From: Bacteroidota bacterium
GTDB taxonomy: Bacteria; Bacteroidota; Bacteroidia; B-17B0; Aurantibacillaceae
Reading direction: 5' to 3'
DNA: 64,000 nt
NCBI GenBank assembly: GCA_017303905.1
Contig: JAFLBH010000001.1
Span: forward strand, 1,279,809-1,343,808
This document shows, one piece after another, positions 50,187 through 59,617 of this stretch (within the stretch, counting starts at the first letter, position 1; each line of letters opens with the position of its first letter). The translations under genes and the position numbers were made by a program. Below the pieces are notes generated by a model that saw only the letters and a list, made by a program, of their open reading frames with translations, was not told where the DNA came from and made no database searches.

Positions 50187-53150
50187 TTAATAACCAAAAA
50201 TGTCTTTTAGGGTGAGTTCTTTTACTTCACCATATTTACTTAGAGTTTGAAAATCGATTTTATCTTTTCTTCCAACAACTAATACAGTTACGGGTTTGTT
50301 TTTGATAATTGTTTCCTGAAATTTAGCCATTTCATCAAAACTCATATTACTAACTTTTTCGAAAATTTCTTTCCGAACGTCAGTCTTATTGCCAAACTTC
50401 ACAGCTTCTTCATAGTTGAATAGAATTCCTGATTTGGTAATTCTTTCCGAACGTATTTCCTGAAGCACAACTTCTTTAGCTGAATTAAAGGATACATCCG
50501 CTTTTGGCATTTCATTCAGTAAATCGCTCATGCCTTTTAAAGCTTCAGCTAATTTATCTGCCTGTGAGCCGATGTAAGAATAATTTACATAGCGACGTTT
50601 AGGTGTGTTTGGTTTTAAATAGGTGGAGTATGCTGAATAAGCCAAGGCTTTAGATTCTCTTAAATCCTGGAACACAACACTACTCATTCCACCACCGAAG
50701 TAGTTATTGTATAATGTTATCTGAGGTAATTTGGAAGCATCGTAATTTTCACCTTTGCTAATCATTACAATTTCTGCTTGCTTCATGTCAAAATCAACAA
50801 AATAAACTTTATTACCTAATTCTTCTTCTTTAAAAACTACCTCAGATGGAATAGGCTTTAATGTTGCCGGTACTTTATGAAGTGAGTTCAATTTGTTGCT
50901 TACAGATTGCATTTCATCCGGCCCATAATATAAAACGCGATGACTAAAGCTAGTGAGGTTTTTTATATTATCTGTTACTTGGTCAACCGTCACTTTTCTC
51001 ATTTCGTCAGGACTTAATTTATAAGTGAAACGATTAATGGGACCATTAACTGCATAATTGTAAAGACCTTCTCTTAAAATTACCATTTTATTAGATTTAG
51101 CATCTTCGCGTTTCTTAATTATGTCAGATACCAGATTGTCAAGCGATTCTTGTTTTAAAACCGGATTCATCAGAACGTCTTCAAATAGTTTCACGGCCTT
51201 CTCGAAATTTTCACTCAATCCGTTTAGGCTTACCCACATTTGATCTTCGCTTACATAAATATCAAACGAACAACCTAGTTTGTACAGCTCTTCTTTAACT
51301 TGAGCAGCAGTTAAATCTTTTGTTCCGCAAAAAGGAACACTCTCTACCGTAATGCGTAAATTTTTATCGTGATTACTGCCCATGTCAAAAGCATAATACA
51401 TTTCAAACGTAAGGTTCTCGGTATTCTTATTATAAAAAACCGGAATACCCGAGTTTAATTTAGTTTTTTGGATGTCTTTATCGTAATCAATATAGCGGGG
51501 TTCAATTGGTTTGGTTGGGCTTGTTAAAATCGAATTGACAAATGGAGAGGAATTATCTCTGTCTACTTCAACAGGTGTAATAGCAGGCTTCTCTACTTTC
51601 TCCACATTCTTATCTTCGCCTTTACGTTTGAAAACAACCACATAATTGTTAGTGTTGTAGTTTTTCTTTACGAAATCCATCACCTCTTGCTTAGTAATTT
51701 TGGATAAGCGCTCGGTTGTATTCACTGCTTGTTGCCATTTGATATTGTTTTTAAATGCATTCAACATAGTAAACGAACGCGACATATTGTTCTCGAGTTC
51801 TTTCGTCTTTTGAAGTTTATAATCGGTGATGATAGCTTTTAATAACCAATCACTGAATTGGCCTTTCTTTAATTTCTCCAGTTGTTCTAAAATCAAACGC
51901 TCAACTTCTTCTAAAGATTGACCTTCCTTTGGATTGCCATATAGGATATGTGTAGCATAGTCTTTTAGTATATAAGGAAACCCTCCGGAACCAATTACTT
52001 TCTGTGCCTGATTTAAATTTAAATCAAATAAACCTGCTTTTCCATTACTAAGAATAGAGTTGACAATAGTAATCATGTCGGCATCACGAGTGCCTGCTCC
52101 GTCAAAACGCCAGGCCATTGCTAAATTTTCTGCTTCGGGTCCGTAAACTTCCTTAACTATTTTAGACGTAATGGGAGCCTCCTTAACATATTTATAGGGC
52201 TCTACCGGTTTACTTGCAAAAACATTAAAGTGTTTTTCGATATCTTTTATCGTTTGATCCGGATCAAAATCACCCGACATGATGATGGCCATGTTATTCG
52301 GAACATAATTTTTATTGTAGTACTTCATAATTTCTTTCATTGAAGGATTCTTCAAATGATCGATTGTACCAATGGGTGTTTGAGTTCCATATGTGTGTTT
52401 TTGAAATAAACTCGACATCATGGCTTCCCAGGCTTTATCATTGTCATTATCCAGGCCACGATTTTTTTCTTCGTAAACCGCTTCTAATTCCGTGTGAAAT
52501 AATCTCAAAACCGGTTTTCTGAAGCGCTCTGCTTCAATCTTCAGCCAATTTTCGATTTGATTATTCGGGATATCGTTAATGTATACCGTTTCATCAAAGG
52601 AAGTAAATGCGTTTGTGTTTTGAGCGCCGATGCCTGCCACCATTTTGTCATATTCATTGGCAATGGCATATTTCGCCGCTAATCCCGAAATACTGTCAAT
52701 TTGATGGTAAATTTCTTTACGCTTCTTTTCGTCTTTTGTCACGCGATATACTTCGTATAAATCTTCTACTTGTTTGATAAGTGCGCCTTCTTTTGCAAAA
52801 TCTTTTGTACCGAATTTGTCGGTGCCTTTAAATAGCATGTGTTCGAGATAATGCGCAAGACCGGTAGCATTGGCCGGATCGTTTTTACTTCCTGCTTTTA
52901 CCGCAATCATCGTTTGAATGCGAGGTGCATTTTTGTAAACCGACATGTATACCTTCATGCCGTTACTTAAAGTGTAGATGCGTGTTTTTAAAGGATCATT
53001 GGGTACACTTTCGTAATTGGTAACTACTTCTTTTTCTGCCGGCGCATCATTTACGATTACAGCGGGAGGCGTATTTAATGGTTTTTTTTGTGCGTAATTA
53101 ATTCCAACGCATAAAACAAACGCGAGTAGTAAATTAAATTTATTTTTCAT
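50187..53150 (-). CDS. M16-family zinc metallopeptidase, two-lobed
   Basis: A 987-residue exported peptidase with signal peptide (LLLAFVLCVGINYAQ). The inverted zinc motif H100-Y-L-E103-H104 is in GLAHYLEHMLFKGTDKFG, and the downstream Glu lies in LEAVYEEKNRGLDND. A second, inactive M16 half follows at residues about 530-960 (GGGMSSVVFQDLRESKALAY). It belongs to the pitrilysin/insulinase group. It is downstream of dnaX by 16 bp. Confidence 0.93.
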   Translation of the reverse strand: MKNKFNLLLAFVLCVGINYAQKKPLNTPPAVIVNDAPAEKEVVTNYESVPNDPLKTRIYTLSNGMKVYMSVYKNAPRIQTMIAVKAGSKNDPANATGLAHYLEHMLFKGTDKFGTKDFAKEGALIKQVEDLYEVYRVTKDEKKRKEIYHQIDSISGLAAKYAIANEYDKMVAGIGAQNTNAFTSFDETVYINDIPNNQIENWLKIEAERFRKPVLRLFHTELEAVYEEKNRGLDNDNDKAWEAMMSSLFQKHTYGTQTPIGTIDHLKNPSMKEIMKYYNKNYVPNNMAIIMSGDFDPDQTIKDIEKHFNVFASKPVEPYKYVKEAPITSKIVKEVYGPEAENLAMAWRFDGAGTRDADMITIVNSILSNGKAGLFDLNLNQAQKVIGSGGFPYILKDYATHILYGNPKEGQSLEEVERLILEQLEKLKKGQFSDWLLKAIITDYKLQKTKELENNMSRSFTMLNAFKNNIKWQQAVNTTERLSKITKQEVMDFVKKNYNTNNYVVVFKRKGEDKNVEKVEKPAITPVEVDRDNSSPFVNSILTSPTKPIEPRYIDYDKDIQKTKLNSGIPVFYNKNTENLTFEMYYAFDMGSNHDKNLRITVESVPFCGTKDLTAAQVKEELYKLGCSFDIYVSEDQMWVSLNGLSENFEKAVKLFEDVLMNPVLKQESLDNLVSDIIKKREDAKSNKMVILREGLYNYAVNGPINRFTYKLSPDEMRKVTVDQVTDNIKNLTSFSHRVLYYGPDEMQSVSNKLNSLHKVPATLKPIPSEVVFKEEELGNKVYFVDFDMKQAEIVMISKGENYDASKLPQITLYNNYFGGGMSSVVFQDLRESKALAYSAYSTYLKPNTPKRRYVNYSYIGSQADKLAEALKGMSDLLNEMPKADVSFNSAKEVVLQEIRSERITKSGILFNYEEAVKFGNKTDVRKEIFEKVSNMSFDEMAKFQETIIKNKPVTVLVVGRKDKIDFQTLSKYGEVKELTLKDIFGY

Positions 53151-53166
53151 ACTAGTTAAATATGGA

Positions 53167-54888
53167 TTAATAATCGAGTTCTAAATCAAAGCGTTTTTTT
53201 AATTCCAATAAAGCCGGATTTTTCTCGGCAAGGAATTTGAATTTGTCGCTTGGTTTGTAAACTTTGGCGGTGCTTACCGGCGCTTCTTCTATACGAATAT
53301 CAAGCCCAACCGTATTGTTTGATAACTGCTGACGAATGTTATCTAAAAATTCCTGACGCACATTGGTAAGAATTTCTTTTTGCGCTTCATTATGAATAAA
53401 CATGATAGCCAAATTGGTATCCGTAAGTTCAATTCGGGCCGTTGTTAATGTTGTGTATAACTGTCGGTTACCCGCGGCATTTTTTGCATTTGCAAATTCA
53501 TGAATAGCTTTTTGAAGCTCTTCAAAATTGAACGATTTGTTTTCAAAAGCTACTTCTGCCGTATTGCCGCCGCTGTCGGTAGCAACTACCGAATTATTCT
53601 TAATGGCTTCACTTAAGCTAAACTGAGCTTTTATTTTTAATTCTGAAAAAGGAACAACCGGTTTATCGGTGGTTTTGACGATTTTTTCAGGGCTTGCACT
53701 TAATACAGGCTTCGTGGTAGCAGCATTGTTAACCGTGACATTTTGCTGAAATACGGGCTCTAACTCATTTTTTTTTTCCGCATCCATATTTTGTGCGGTG
53801 TTGATATAAGCCATTTGCATTAAAGTCATCTCTACTAAGAGACGTGGATTTTTTGCCGACTTATAATTTACATCTGTTTTACTGATAAGCGCCAAACACT
53901 TTAGCAAAAACGGTAAAGAGCATCGCGTAGCTTGTTCGGCATATTTTGGTTTAAGATTGTCGCTGATTTCAAGCAACTGCACTGTTTGTGAATCTCGGCT
54001 TACCATTACATTACGTAAATGTTCTCCTAAGCCAATTAAAAAGTTATGCGCGTCGAATCCTTTTTTAAGAATGTCATCGAACGTGAGCATAATCTCAGGA
54101 AGTTTTTGATTCAGTAGAAAATCAGTGATCTTAAAATAATAATCGAAATCAAGAACGTGTAAATTCTCAACAACTGTTTTATACGTTAAATGATTTCCGG
54201 TAAAGGCAACCATTTGATCAAATATAGAACAAGCATCGCGCAAACCTCCATCCGCTTTTTGTGCAATCACATGTAAAGCCTCAGGTTCAAAAGATACATT
54301 CTCGGTTTTTGCAATATGCGCTAAGTGGTTCGAGATATCTTCATTCTTAATTCGGTTAAAATTAAAAACCTGACAGCGTGAAAGAATAGTTGGAATAATT
54401 TTATGCTTCTCAGTAGTCGCTAAAATAAATTTAGCGTGCTTGGGCGGTTCCTCTAATGTTTTCAGAAACGCATTAAAAGCCGCGGTAGATAACATGTGCA
54501 CCTCGTCGATGATATACACCTTGTATTCGCCTAATTGTGGCGCGAAACGAACCTGATCTACGAGGTTACGGATATCTTCTACCGAGTTATTCGAAGCAGC
54601 ATCTAATTCGTAAACGTTTAAGGATTGTCCGCTGTTAAACGATTGACACGATTCGCACTTATCACAAGCTTCTCCTTCCGGAGTTATATTGAAGCAATTG
54701 ATGGTTTTTGCGAAAATACGGGCACAGGTTGTTTTTCCTACACCACGCGGACCGCAAAACAAATAAGCCTGAGCTAATTGTTTATGAGCAATGGCATTTT
54801 TTAAAGTATTGGTAATATGAGATTGACCTACAACAGTATTAAAATGTTGTGGACGATACTTTCGGGCCGATACAATAAATGCTTCCAT
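53167..54888 (-). CDS. dnaX: DNA polymerase III subunit gamma/tau
   Basis: The 573-residue clamp-loader ATPase. Walker A is GPRGVGKT (46-53), the zinc site uses C65, C75, C78 and C81, Walker B is YIIDEVHMLS, and sensor 1 is FILATTEKHKIIPTILSRC. The C-terminal about 200 residues are low in conservation and end in the typical tau-like region (FKFLAEKNPALLELKKRFDL). I saw no obvious A-run plus hairpin slippage site for a short gamma form, so a single product is likely. Confidence 0.95.
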   Translation of the reverse strand: MEAFIVSARKYRPQHFNTVVGQSHITNTLKNAIAHKQLAQAYLFCGPRGVGKTTCARIFAKTINCFNITPEGEACDKCESCQSFNSGQSLNVYELDAASNNSVEDIRNLVDQVRFAPQLGEYKVYIIDEVHMLSTAAFNAFLKTLEEPPKHAKFILATTEKHKIIPTILSRCQVFNFNRIKNEDISNHLAHIAKTENVSFEPEALHVIAQKADGGLRDACSIFDQMVAFTGNHLTYKTVVENLHVLDFDYYFKITDFLLNQKLPEIMLTFDDILKKGFDAHNFLIGLGEHLRNVMVSRDSQTVQLLEISDNLKPKYAEQATRCSLPFLLKCLALISKTDVNYKSAKNPRLLVEMTLMQMAYINTAQNMDAEKKNELEPVFQQNVTVNNAATTKPVLSASPEKIVKTTDKPVVPFSELKIKAQFSLSEAIKNNSVVATDSGGNTAEVAFENKSFNFEELQKAIHEFANAKNAAGNRQLYTTLTTARIELTDTNLAIMFIHNEAQKEILTNVRQEFLDNIRQQLSNNTVGLDIRIEEAPVSTAKVYKPSDKFKFLAEKNPALLELKKRFDLELDY

Positions 54889-54955
54889 CAGGATTATAAA
54901 AATACTATTTAACCGCTAATAAATGAGGTGAAAGGGAGGATTAAAAAAGGTTAAA

Positions 54956-54964
54956 TTATCCACA
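54956..54964 (+). promoter_or_regulatory. Perfect DnaA box
   Basis: TTATCCACA, the strict 9-mer consensus, lies about 70 bp upstream of dnaX. A single box may arise by chance, but the position before a replication gene fits DnaA control of dnaX. Confidence 0.4.
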
Positions 54965-55006
54965 AAAAGTTAATAAATAATTCACTAAAGCTTAATTTAG
55001 CGGAGA

Positions 55007-55699
55007 CTGAAGTATTTAAAATTCATAACCGTTTTTTTAGTTGGTTTTTCAACCGCGTTTTCCCAGCAACTCATTAAAGGTAAGGTGGTAGAGGGCGACA
55101 GCTCCACCGTTATGCCGTTTGTTTATATTATCAATAAAAGCTCCGGTAACGGAACTATGAGTGATAATTCCGGAAATTTTTATTTGAGAACAAATGTAAA
55201 TGATACCTTGATGGTTTCGTTTGTTGGTTATGTACGCTTAAAATTGCCTGTTTCTCAATTGAAGTTGGATGCGAATGGCGAAGTGAAAATCGTGATGAAG
55301 CGTATCGCTTATGCTTTAGGTCCGATTACGGTTACAACTTTCAAAATCAAACCTTATGAGAGAGAGAAAATGCAGAAAGTGATTGAGGATGCTAAAATTA
55401 AGCCCGTTAACGCCATGAGCAGTCCGATTACTGCTTTATATGATCAATTCAGTAAGCGCGGAAAAGAACAGAGAAAATTGGCTGCTATATTTGAGCAGGT
55501 TTTCATCGATGAGCAAGTGAATCAAAAATTAAATCCCGAAATTTTAAGAAAGCTAACAGGGGATGAAACAATAGATTATGAGAAATTCAGAAAGTATTGT
55601 TTCAGTCTCACCGATTACTATATTCTCAACCATGATGGATATGACCTCTATTACAAAGTGATGGAGTGTTATTATCGATGGAAAGACGAAGGCCGATAG
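55007..55699 (+). CDS. Secreted CarboxypepD_reg-like protein with apparent CTG start
   Basis: A protein of 230 residues if started at CTG 55007. The first usual start codon (GTG 55085) leaves the protein without a signal, yet the in-frame upstream codons encode a good signal peptide, KYLKFITVFLVGFSTAFSQ, directly after CTG, and a stop codon lies just before. The mature part opens with QLIKGKVVEGDSSTVMPFVY and NFYLRTNVNDTLMVSFVGY, the usual carboxypeptidase-regulatory-like domain, then a helical tail. Either CTG is the start or the original ATG has been mutated or misread. Confidence 0.65.
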   Translation: MKYLKFITVFLVGFSTAFSQQLIKGKVVEGDSSTVMPFVYIINKSSGNGTMSDNSGNFYLRTNVNDTLMVSFVGYVRLKLPVSQLKLDANGEVKIVMKRIAYALGPITVTTFKIKPYEREKMQKVIEDAKIKPVNAMSSPITALYDQFSKRGKEQRKLAAIFEQVFIDEQVNQKLNPEILRKLTGDETIDYEKFRKYCFSLTDYYILNHDGYDLYYKVMECYYRWKDEGR

Positions 55700-55801
55700 G
55701 GATTAGCACGACTAAAATAAGGCTGAATTCACGCTTTTTTCTTATATTTGATTGGTTAATTAAACATTTCGCTTGTTTAAACGTCTAATAAAAAAACTAC
55801 T

Positions 55802-57544
55802 ATGAAAAAGTTTATTATTCTTTTCACATCTCTTTTCATTGCTCTAAACATGAGTGCTATCGGTAAGGACGACAAAACGAAATACCGGGATACAGTTGTT
55901 AATGTTGGAGATTTGAAAATACAATCAGACGATGTTTTCTCAACGGATGCTTATGTGAAAGCAAAGTTTCGCTTTGAAAATAAAAACGATTTTTTCATTC
56001 TATTAGACCCCAACAAATCATTTTTTTACATCAATGGAAATAAATCCATGTGTAAAGAGAGAGAGATTGTTTTACCTCCCGGTACAAAAAAGACAAAAGT
56101 ATTTGATGTAAAAGGACCGAATTTAAATTCTGTACAAGCTTTATCGTTGGTATTAGACGGCTTTACAAAGACTGGCAACGAAAAAATGGTAAACATGCCT
56201 GAATTAGTGGCAGACCGTAAACAAAAAACATCAGCCGGTGGTGTGGAAATTGCAATTGATGATGTGGATTATGATAAGGCGCAAAAGTTTCATGTACGCG
56301 TGAAGGTAACCAATACCGGCAACGATATTTTAATTGTGAATTCCGGAATTGTAGAGTTGAGCGAAGATGGTAATGTTTTAAATAATATTCGTAAACGTTC
56401 TAACAGCATCATGTTGCGCAAAGGTGAATCGCAGATGATCGCCATGATTTATCAGACTACCGGACAAAAATCAACCAAAAAAATAAATTGGAACGACGCT
56501 TTCGTGAGCGCAACATTATTACCAATGGATCCTGTTGAAATCGGCTTTGCGACGAGTCCGGATTTATTAAGCAATTATAAATATTTCATGGCGCCTATTC
56601 CTAAGAAAAAAGTAGATGCTATAGAAGATAAAAATATTGCAATGAATGATACTCGCTCCCAAAAGAAGAGCGAAACTAAAAAGGAGAATACAAAACCGGT
56701 GAAGGCAAAACCAAATCCAACACCACAAGATAAAACACAAGTAAAGAAACCGGAGACAACACGTGCCGAGACGATAGCTTCAGAAGGTGAAATGAGTGAA
56801 TTACATGCGGCGGATGTGAATTTTGGTGATGCTGGTGGAAAGTATTATGCTTTATTAATTGGCAGCAGTGACTATACGGATCCAAACATTCCTGATTTGG
56901 ATAATCTTCCTGTTAATGATGCAATAGCGTTAGGGAAAGTTTTACAAACCAATTATACTTTCGCGGAAGAAAACATTAAGGTACTAAAGAATCCAAGTCG
57001 CCGTGAAATTGTAATTGCATTGGATGATTTAAGCAAGAAAGTAACGAGTCAGGATAATGTATTGATTTTTTATGCGGGTCATGGTCATTATGAAGATGAC
57101 AGCGATATTGGATATTGGTTGCCTACAGATGCGGAAGTCAGTAACTCTGCGAATTGGTTGTATAATGATCAATTAACGGCTTCTATTCGTAAAATAAAAT
57201 CATTACATACATTATTAATTTCAGATGCTTGCTTTAGTGGTAGTATTTTCAAAAACAGAAGTATTAGTTTGACAGGTTCATCGGATGTAATTAAGAAAAA
57301 ATATCAGTTACCAAGCCGTAAAGCCATTACCAGCGGAACTTTAAAAACCGTTCCAAACAAAAGTGTATTCATCAAGTATTTGTTAGATCGTTTGGAAAAG
57401 AACAAAGACAAATACATGGCAGCAAGTACACTGTATCAAAACCTCGAGGCACCTGTTGGAAACAACAGCACTAGCTTACCGCAATACGGTGTAATTAATA
57501 ACGTAGGGGATGAGGGTGGAGATTTTATTTTTATTAGGAAATAA
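55802..57544 (+). CDS. Secreted caspase-like (C14) protein
   Basis: A 580-residue protein with signal peptide. Residues about 120-240 form a beta-sandwich domain, a Lys/Pro/Thr-rich linker of about 80 residues follows, and the C-terminal caspase fold starts at KYYALLIGSSDYTD. The catalytic dyad is H427 (in YAGHGHYED) and C477 (in SDACFSGSIF). Basic and acidic specificity cannot be read, but metacaspase-like enzymes cut after Arg or Lys. It follows the CTG-start gene by about 100 bp. Role unknown. Confidence 0.9.
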   Translation: MKKFIILFTSLFIALNMSAIGKDDKTKYRDTVVNVGDLKIQSDDVFSTDAYVKAKFRFENKNDFFILLDPNKSFFYINGNKSMCKEREIVLPPGTKKTKVFDVKGPNLNSVQALSLVLDGFTKTGNEKMVNMPELVADRKQKTSAGGVEIAIDDVDYDKAQKFHVRVKVTNTGNDILIVNSGIVELSEDGNVLNNIRKRSNSIMLRKGESQMIAMIYQTTGQKSTKKINWNDAFVSATLLPMDPVEIGFATSPDLLSNYKYFMAPIPKKKVDAIEDKNIAMNDTRSQKKSETKKENTKPVKAKPNPTPQDKTQVKKPETTRAETIASEGEMSELHAADVNFGDAGGKYYALLIGSSDYTDPNIPDLDNLPVNDAIALGKVLQTNYTFAEENIKVLKNPSRREIVIALDDLSKKVTSQDNVLIFYAGHGHYEDDSDIGYWLPTDAEVSNSANWLYNDQLTASIRKIKSLHTLLISDACFSGSIFKNRSISLTGSSDVIKKKYQLPSRKAITSGTLKTVPNKSVFIKYLLDRLEKNKDKYMAASTLYQNLEAPVGNNSTSLPQYGVINNVGDEGGDFIFIRK

Positions 57545-57667
57545 TTTTGATTTACCAGTGAGGCACTAAGTGAGGTTTGTTTTAAAACATTACTCTGTTT
57601 CTCCGTTTCTCTGTGTTGAAATTTCCTGCAGATTTTAATTAGTGCTTATTAGTGAAATTCGTGGCTC

Positions 57668-57695
57668 TCTAAATCCTATCTTCTAAATCCTATTT
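57668..57695. repeat. Tandem 14-bp repeat
   Basis: Two copies of TCTAAATCCTAT at 57668-57679 and 57682-57693 lie at the end of the ubiD gene. The surrounding 57545-57689 gap has no gene and contains CT-rich, low-complexity sequence. Confidence 0.6.
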
Positions 57696-59528
57696 CCTCA
57701 ACTTCTCCAAGCTACCGCCTTTTTCAAAAAGTTTATCTACTCTTTTCTCTATAGCAGGATCTTTTATTAATGCGGGCGCGTGATGTGGTTTTACACGCGC
57801 ATCAATAATAACGCTGTCGCAACCAAAATGTTTAAAGCGTGTAAATGGATTTACGCCATATATATCATGACTTGGATTGCAACGTGTAAAACTTACCCAA
57901 AGCCAATTGTTTAAAGTGGCAGATGTAAAATCACTGTCGTCACAAATTACGATAAGAGGATAATTATGTGTATCAATCCGGTTTCGGATTAATTCAATAT
58001 TAAATTCGGAAACTTCTTCTTCTGTTTTTTCGTGGCTTACAAATTTATTTGCTTGCAATACTAAAACGCCGGGTAATGCTAAAAACGGATGATTAAAGGT
58101 TTTTAATTCCATGATTTCATTGGTGATACTTGTAGCTAATTCGCGTTTTTTATCACCATATGCAGCAAATACAACTTTACTGCCGCTGTTTAAACCACTA
58201 CCACTGTAATCTAATGTATCAATGGTCGTGTTGGTGTAAAAATGTAAATCACGCGTAAGGTCAATTCTCTCCAATAAAAATTTGAAGTACCCGGGAATGT
58301 TATGTGTGCTGAGCTGATTACTATCATCAGCTGTTATAAACAAGAACTTCGCTAAACTTAATTGTCCTTTTCCTAAAATATGATTGGCTTGCGTCAGTAA
58401 CTCTGCAGGATGTTTGGTGGGAGAATAAGGTGTATAGCGTTCACTACCGATAGCTAGTAATAGCGGATGCACCCCTGCGGCATCTACTGCATTTACTTCT
58501 TTAATTCCCGGAATTTCATTCGGAATGGCTTTACCGGTTAATTCATGAATCAAGGCGCCGAAACTGGTGTCCTCTTGTGGTGGTCGGCCCACAACAGTGA
58601 AAGGCCAAATGGCATCGTAACGGTGATACACTTTATGTACTTTCATCACCGGAAAATCGTGCGTTAAACTATAGTAGCCTAAGTGATCACCAAACGGACC
58701 TTCGGGTTTGTTTTCATTCGGATAAATTTCTCCGGTAATAACAAAATCAGCATCCGTACTGATACAATAGCCGTCAATGTAAGTATAGCCAAAACGTTTA
58801 TTGCCTAAGGCGCCGGCAAAAGTTAATTCACTTAATCCTTCCGGTAAAGGCATAACGGCCGACAGGCTGTGGCTTGGTGGTCCGCCAATAAAAACCGAAA
58901 CTTTTAAAGGTTGTCCTTTTTTATTGGCTTTACTTTGATGAACGCCTATACCTCGGTGAATTTGATAATGCACACCAATTTCTTTATTTAATAGATAATT
59001 GTTGCCGTTTAATTGAATGCGATACATGCCTAAATTGGCATTCATTACACCGGGTTTATCAATGTCTTCGCTGTACACCTGAGGAAGCGTCACAAAAGCG
59101 CCGCCATCCATGGGCCAATGTTTAATTAAGGGTAATTTATCAATGGTTGTTTCCTTAAATAAAACAGGTTTTACAAATGGATTCTTTTTAGGAAGTGCGG
59201 ATAAACCCGTAAAAAAAACATCACTGTATTTAAAAGGGTTTTTTAGCGCGTTTAAAGGATTTTGTTTTACCTCTACCAGCTTTTGGATTTTTTCAAATGT
59301 GTCTCTGAAAATAAATTTACTTCTTTCCAGTGTCCCAAAGATATTGGAAGCGCATTGAAATTCGCAGCCTTTTACGTTTTCAAATAGCAGGGCAGGGCCT
59401 CCCATTTCGTAAACACGTAAATGAATGGCAGCCATCTCTAATTCAGGATCAACTTCTTCTTTAATACGAATGAGTTGTCCGTTTTTTTCGAGGTCGAGTA
59501 AACAATCTTTTAAGCTGCTGTAGCCCAT
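57690..59528 (-). CDS. UbiD-family decarboxylase
   Basis: A 612-residue prenylated-FMN-dependent decarboxylase. Conserved stretches include SLKDCLLDLEKNGQLIRI, GPALLFENVKG, KEIGVHYQIHRGIGVH, PEGPFGDHLGYY and VVGRPPQEDTSFG, in which Glu and Arg residues hold the cofactor. The family acts in ubiquinone or menaquinone synthesis and in degradation of aromatic acids. Bacteroidota make menaquinone, so a futalosine-route or MqnP-like role is possible. No ubiX is nearby. Confidence 0.88.
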   Translation of the reverse strand: MGYSSLKDCLLDLEKNGQLIRIKEEVDPELEMAAIHLRVYEMGGPALLFENVKGCEFQCASNIFGTLERSKFIFRDTFEKIQKLVEVKQNPLNALKNPFKYSDVFFTGLSALPKKNPFVKPVLFKETTIDKLPLIKHWPMDGGAFVTLPQVYSEDIDKPGVMNANLGMYRIQLNGNNYLLNKEIGVHYQIHRGIGVHQSKANKKGQPLKVSVFIGGPPSHSLSAVMPLPEGLSELTFAGALGNKRFGYTYIDGYCISTDADFVITGEIYPNENKPEGPFGDHLGYYSLTHDFPVMKVHKVYHRYDAIWPFTVVGRPPQEDTSFGALIHELTGKAIPNEIPGIKEVNAVDAAGVHPLLLAIGSERYTPYSPTKHPAELLTQANHILGKGQLSLAKFLFITADDSNQLSTHNIPGYFKFLLERIDLTRDLHFYTNTTIDTLDYSGSGLNSGSKVVFAAYGDKKRELATSITNEIMELKTFNHPFLALPGVLVLQANKFVSHEKTEEEVSEFNIELIRNRIDTHNYPLIVICDDSDFTSATLNNWLWVSFTRCNPSHDIYGVNPFTRFKHFGCDSVIIDARVKPHHAPALIKDPAIEKRVDKLFEKGGSLEKLRK

Positions 59529-59582
59529 TTCTTTTTCATTTGTGACGCCGAGCCGAGCGAGGCGTGTTTTTTATCTATTAAT

Positions 59583-59608
59583 TCAGTTCTCGACTAAGCT
59601 CGAACTGA
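59583..59608. repeat. Inverted repeat in the gap between two minus-strand genes
   Basis: TCAGTTC (59583-59589) and GAACTGA (59602-59608) pair around a 12-nt loop. The GTTCGAGCTTAGTCGAGAAC-like core is a common dispersed hairpin in this phylum. The nearby ACGCC...GGCGT hairpin (59544-59564) precedes a T-run but points the wrong way for either gene. Confidence 0.5.
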
Positions 59609-59617
59609 CATGCGAAG

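Noticed and set aside
50177..50197. Upstream ATG of the beta-CASP gene
   Set aside because: It overlaps the peptidase stop, and the extra residues precede the first conserved strand.
53167..54888. Programmed frameshift in dnaX
   Set aside because: No clear slippery A-run with SD-like element and hairpin was found at the usual place.
59544..59570. GC-rich hairpin with T-run as terminator
   Set aside because: Its T-run lies on the plus strand, but both flanking genes run on the minus strand.
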